Positions 58,696 through 64,000 of a DNA stretch of 64,000 bases are shown here, one piece after another. The position numbers and the translations under genes are program-made. Under the pieces are notes generated by a model that was not told the DNA's origin, did no database searches, and worked only from the letters and a program-made list of their open reading frames with translations. The stretch's first letter is position 1. Every line of letters begins with the position of its first letter. The DNA is from Chitinophagaceae bacterium (GTDB lineage Bacteria > Bacteroidota > Bacteroidia > Chitinophagales > Chitinophagaceae). The DNA lies in contig JADJOC010000010.1 in assembly GCA_016713965.1 (NCBI GenBank), positions 434,001 through 498,000 of the forward strand. The letters run 5' to 3'.

Positions 58696-61600
58696 ATGGC
58701 CATCAAAAGGATTTTAAAGAAAACAGGTAAAGTTTTTATCTATATACTGTGTGTTATACTTATTATAATAATTAGTGTTGTTATATTTATTAATACTAAT
58801 TATGGTAAAAAAATTATAACAGAAAAAGTACAATTATATCTTCAGAAAAAACTGCATACTACAATTACTATTGCATCTATTGATTACCGGCTACCAAAAT
58901 GGATAGAAATAACAGGTATCTATGTTGAAGATTTGCATAAAGATACTTTGCTATATGGTGAAAGATTATCTGTTGATTTAGACATGCTTAAATTAATAAA
59001 AGGAAACACGTATATCCAGAAGGTTGAGTTTAAAAATATTTATGCAAATATTTCAAGAACGGAAAACGACTCTTTGTTCAATTATCAATTTATTATTAAT
59101 GCTTTTTCCGGTAATAAGCCCGATAACCAGGTAAATAAAGATACTGCCGCATTGAAATTAACATTGAAAAAATTGATTTTTAATAATGTTCGTTTAAACT
59201 TTAATGACAAGTATACCGGCACGAATATTACAGCAAGAATTGGTGAACTCAATGCTGAAATAAATAAATTTCAACCAGACCGCCTGCAATTTGAAATAGA
59301 TAAATTTTCTACATCAGGCGTAGATTTTTCTATGATTACTTATAAAAGTGATACTTCGCAAAATAATTCATCCAAAGATACTACTGATAAAAATGCACTA
59401 TGGTTAACAGCCAATCAATTTGACCTGAGGAATGTAAATGTATCAGTAAAAAATGAGGTTAACGGTATGTATTATGCAAACTGGTTGCAGCATTTATCCT
59501 TATCAAAAACCAACCTGGATATGGCGAAGCAAACCGCCTCACTGAATACTTTAGTACTGGATTCATCTTTTATAAAATTTATCTCTCCGAAAGAATCTCC
59601 AAAACCTTCGCAGGATACTTCAGTATCTGCTACTGCCTGGAATATACAGGTGAATCAAATATATATGGCCGATAACCAGCTGCAATTCGACAATAATGCA
59701 TCACCAATAAAAGACGGATTGGATTTTTCACACCTGGATGTTAAGCGTATCAACCTCAATACAGGTATAATAAAGTATTCGGCGGATAGTATCATAGCTG
59801 ACATTAACCAATTAGCTTTTGCAGATAAAAGCGGGTTTCAAATTGATACCACACACGCTGGCATATCATACAATAACAAAGGCGTTAAGGTTAGGGAATT
59901 ATATATCAGAACACCTCAAAGTGTTATAAAAAATACGCTGGAATTAGAGTATGATGATATTAAACAAATCACTGCGGTTCCTCAAAATACTTTAGTAAAT
60001 GTTAAACTGGATAATTCTATAATAGCAATAAACGATTTGTATACTTTAATGCCTTCAGTAAAAAAATCTTTGCCCCGGCAAAAATTTCTAAATAGTACAA
60101 TACATTTAAATACTGAAGTAAGAGGTAATTTGCAACTGCTTTATGTTCCCTTTTTACAATTAAGAGGGTTTGATGGAACAATGATAAATGCCAAAGCTAT
60201 TCTTTATAATGTTACAGATTCTAAAAGGCTGGGTTATGATATTAATGTGTTTAACACTACAATTCCAAAAGGACATACAAAAATTTTTACCACCAGGTAG
60301 TTCTTTGAGTGCAAAATTTCCTTTAGCAATTAATATTAATACCCATTTAAAAGGTAATATGCAGCATAGTACGGCTGTACTTAATATCAGTAGTAATGAC
60401 AAAACTTTTAGAATTACAGGTGCTGCAGATTTAAAAAATATTAATAATCCCAATGCACTGCAATATAATGTAGTTATTAAAGACAGCAGGATAGAAAAGA
60501 ATCTCATTATTTCACTAGTACCTTCAAAATCATTGCCTCAATCTATCAGGCTGCCGGAAATTATATTATTAGCAGGAACTGTTAAAGGGGATATGAATAA
60601 TGTGCAGACAAATCTTTTATTAAATGGATCATATGGTACTGCAAGTATCAAAGGGTACATAAATAATTTCAAAATAAAGAAGCCGCAAACTATAATGTTA
60701 ATCTGACTACTCGAAACTTTAATCTGGGGCAATTATTAAAACAAGATACCGTAATCGGAAATATTACTTTGTCTGCATCAGCAAAGGGCAGGGGATTCAA
60801 TTATAAAACCATGAATACTGCTATAAATGCTGGTATACAAAGTGCAGGATTTAAAAAATATGATTATAAAAATATAGCTTTAAATGCCCGGTTGAATAAT
60901 GGAAATATTGAAAGCAATGGTAGTGTAAATGATCCTAACCTTCAATTAAATTATAGCGCTACAGCTAATTTACAAGGTAAATATCCTGCTATTGATGCGA
61001 CTCTGATATTAGATACAGCACAGCTATATGCGCTTAATTTGTATAAAGACACCGTAAATGCTTCATTTATGGCGTATGTCAAAGCACTAAGTCTTGATCC
61101 AAAAAACCTGGATATGTATGCATTGATTGATTCTTCTAAAATCAATTTTAAAAACAAATCTTATTCCTTAGATACTATTGCACTAAAAGCAAACACATCT
61201 GATGGAAATAATAATTTATCTTTTAATTCACCGATAGCAGATATAAAAGCTAATGGAAATTTTGAATACGATAAATTGAGCGCATCTGTTATGCAATATG
61301 CAGACAAGTATTATAATATAACTGATACTGTTATAGCAAATGGTTCACCCCAGCAAATTTCTTTTGAAGGTTTGATTAAAGAGCATCCATTGGTAAAAGA
61401 TTTAGTACCTGCTTTGGAATATAATAATATAGATTTTAAAGGCAGTTATACCTCAGCCGGTGAAGATAGCGCTTTAAACCTTTCAGTTAATTTGCCATAC
61501 CTGGTTTACAATACAAATAGTATCCGTAGCGGAAGCATTAATATAGCAACATTTAATGAAGCTATTAATGCGCAGGTGGCATTTGATACTTTGAATGTAA

Positions 61601-63928
61601 ATGCTAATAGATTTTTTGCTGCTAAAATTACCGCAAAAGCAATGGGAGACAGCCTGTCGGTAGATGTAGCAACACAGGATGATAAAAAAACAGATCGCTA
61701 TTCACTAGGTGCTACAATAGTTAAAAATGATGAAGCATATCTTTTTTCTTTAAAAAATAATTTACTCTTAAACTATCAAAAATGGAATGTAGCCAATAAT
61801 AATAAAATCACTTATTCACCAGATGGAATATTGGTCAATAACTTTGTGCTAAGCAGTGATTCTGCAATAATTTCTGCTGCAAGTAAAGAGAATATATTGA
61901 ATAGTCCTATCAATATAAGCATCGAAAGCTTTGACATAAAAAATATTGCAGCTTTGGCCAATAGCGATACTTTATTAGCCAGTGGAATTGTAAATGCTAA
62001 ATTCTCTTTAAGTGAATTTGATAAAAAGCTACCGGCATTTACCGGTAATGCAGAAATTTGAAATTAGAATTTCAGCAACAACCCGTAGGAACAATAAAAT
62101 TATTTGCGCAAAAACAAGATGATAATACTATTTCAGCCACTGTGGATCTTACAGAAAATGGAAATGCAGTGAATATTAAAGGAAATTATTTTTTAAACAA
62201 TGATCAGAAACAATTCAGAGCCGGTTTAAATATTAATCGTTTAAGCATGGCTACCTTGCAAACCTTTTCCAAAGGCAACCTTACAAGATCATCCGGAAAC
62301 ATCAATGGAAATATTTCTTTGCAAGGAAAATTTTCAGATCCCCGGTGGAATGGTGCTTTAAATTTTGATACTACCCAATTCACCATTGCAAAATTAGGAA
62401 CTACTTATACATTGGATAAGCAAAAAATTAATTTGACTTATCCAGAAATATCATTTAATAATTTCACTATCAAAGATTCTACGAATAATTCTCTAAAAGT
62501 TGATGGCCGGATCACTTCAAAAACAATAGCCGATTATGATCTTGATTTAAAAATAAATGCTGATAATTTTACTTTGGTAAATGCTCCTAAGGCTGTTGCC
62601 AACCAGGTGTATGGATTTGCAGCAATAGATGCCGATATTGCTATTTCGGGTACTTCTGCCAGTCCTGATATACAAGGAAATTTATCATTAAATGATAAAA
62701 CTGATGTAACATTGGTTTTACCTGAAAAAATATAAATAAGGATGCTGCTGTTTCTGTAGTGCGTTTTATTGACAGGGATACTTTTGCTTTGCCTGAAAAA
62801 AAGGCTTTTGTATTAGCAGCAGAACCTAAATCAAATATTGCACAATTTCTCAATTATAATCTTAATATTGAAATAAGCAAAGCTGCAGCTATCACTGTTG
62901 TAATTGATCCTTCAGCCGGTGACGAATTAAAAATACAGGGGGATGCCCGGTTAAATGCTGGTGTTGACCCCGGAGGTAATATTATCCTGGCCGGAAATTA
63001 TGATTTAAGTAAAGGATATTATATTTTAAATTACCAGTTTTTAAGAAGGCAATTCAATCTTTTGACAGGAAGCACCATTGCTTTCAGTGGCTCACCAACT
63101 GATGCACAAATTGATATAAATGCCGAGTACATAGCTAATACATCAGCAATAAATTTATTGGGCAATGAAATAGGAGGGGTAGATGCAAAAACAGCCAATA
63201 CCTTTAAACAAGAAATTCCATTCAGGGTTTTGTTGTACATAAAAGGAACTATGAAAATACCAGAAATTAGTTTTGATGTTCAGTTGCCCGATGAAAATAC
63301 CCAATTATCCAGCCAGCTTCGCACTACTATAGAAAATAAATTGTCACAATTAAGAAATGATGTAGCTGCTATTAATAAGCAGGTGTTTTCTTTATTATTG
63401 TTGAATCGTTTTGTTGGTGAACAAAGTACAGACTTTTTTAAAGGTAGCGGTTCTGGTGGCGGATTGGATAATACTGCCCGGGAAAGTGTAAGCAAATTTC
63501 TGTCATCTGCGTTAGACCAGGTAGCTGCAGATTTGTTTAAAGGTGTGGACATTGATCTTAACCTGAATAGCTACCAGGATTATAGCTCAGGCGACCAGCG
63601 CCAGAAAACAGATCTGAATGTTGCGGTGTCAAAAAATTTCCTGAATGATCGTATAAGCATTAGCGTTGGTAAAAATTTTGGGATAGAAGGACAGGACCCA
63701 AGTGCAAAAGCTGCACAACAAAAAGGGGCAGCTTTACTACCGGACGTAACTGTAAATTATAAATTAACTCAAGACGGAAAATACTTGTTGAGGGCATACA
63801 AAAAATCACAGATGGAAGTAATACTGGATGGATACGTGGTAGAAACAGGAGTAGCTTTTATTGTTACCCTTGATTACGATAAGTTCAGGGAATTATTTAA
63901 CCGGAAAAATAAAAAAGAAGCTAAGTAA
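58696..63928 (+). CDS. tamB: TamB-like translocation/assembly protein, four frameshifts
   Basis: A giant (about 1,745-residue) AsmA/TamB-type protein that bridges the inner and outer membranes, anchored by an N-terminal helix (IYILCVILIIIISVVIFINT). The body is a long ladder of short beta-strands with IxxFxLN-type repeats; the C-terminal DUF490 region has VVIDPSAGDELKIQGDARLN and ends FRELFNRKNKK. Frame breaks near 60293, 60684, 62052 and 62728 are each fixed by one base, three of them at A-runs. TamB helps move lipids or proteins to the outer membrane. The TamL start follows directly, so the two genes are one operon. Confidence 0.88.
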
Positions 63929-64000
63929 ATGAGAGTATTAATTATATATAGTATATTTTTTTTACTGTTTGTAAGTAGTTGCAAAGTAGCAAAGTATTTG
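63929..64000 (+). CDS. TamL-like BamA-family lipoprotein, 3' end outside window
   Basis: The ATG lies directly after the tamB stop. The first 24 residues are MRVLIIYSIFFLLFVSSCKV and AKYL, a lipoprotein signal (SSC) followed by the KYL opening seen in Bacteroidota TamL proteins, which pair with TamB. Only the start is visible, so the call rests on signal type and context. Confidence 0.7.
   Translation, partial: MRVLIIYSIFFLLFVSSCKVAKYL

Overview
The window is low-GC DNA from a member of the Bacteroidota, most like Chitinophagaceae. The lineage is suggested by a GldI-like FKBP lipoprotein next to ndk and an NrnA-type DHH protein, a type IX secretion C-terminal sorting domain, a TamB/TamL pair, DUF1599 and BT_3928-like genes, futalosine-pathway MqnE, and promoters with a TAnnTTTG -7 element and no obvious Shine-Dalgarno sequence. 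This is inference from gene content; no 16S rRNA gene is present.

Layout. 1-1.5 kb: the 3' part of groEL and its terminator. 1.7-10.2 kb: transposase relic, arginase, CrtA-like protein, ndk, nrnA, gldI-like, folP, DUF1599, BT_3928-like and a DppB-type permease. 10.5-11.6 kb: an IS630 element. 11.6-16.4 kb: lemA and two paralogous DUF2207 membrane proteins. 16.4-23 kb: a Mur-ligase homologue, a secreted protein, hutI and hutG (histidine breakdown) separated by a RusA-like gene, a toxin-antitoxin remnant and a secreted protein, then a YkgJ-type protein. 23.3-29.9 kb: topoisomerase IV parE and parC, separated by a four-helix-bundle gene, a DUF1835 gene and a RAYT transposase with its REP hairpins. 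30.3-34.8 kb: a type I secretion operon (ABC, HlyD, TolC). 34.9-38.1 kb: mqnE, a nucleoside MFS transporter and trxA. 38.2-42.5 kb: a gene split by a 3.4-kb insert bounded by two copies of a 247-bp MITE; the insert holds a T9SS cargo gene and a GH25 lysozyme fragment. 42.6-50 kb: beta-barrel protein, secreted protein, dnaE, NlpC/P60 peptidase, lipoprotein. 50.2-54.5 kb: ferredoxin-iscX-kdsC-bestrophin operon and mutS2. 54.8-58.5 kb: tRNA-Ser(TGA), repeat-rich DUF6799 protein, SDR oxidoreductase, and a topoisomerase IB remnant fused to a LigD polymerase remnant. 58.7-64 kb: tamB and the start of tamL.

About half of the long genes are broken by apparent single-base indels, nearly always a missing base in an A/T homopolymer, and the frame can be restored by one base each time. 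Housekeeping genes (parE, parC, mutS2, ndk, mqnE) are affected, so uncorrected sequencing error is the most economical explanation. I give whole-gene coordinates across these breaks. Larger lesions are different in kind: about 60 codons missing from dnaE, the topoisomerase IB/LigD junction, and the MITE-bounded insertion.

The most notable structure is the MITE pair. Removing everything between its outer ends, together with one copy of a TA duplication, rejoins the split gene in frame. Two separate REP-like hairpin families and several perfect intergenic palindromes add to a picture of heavy colonisation by small non-autonomous repeats.
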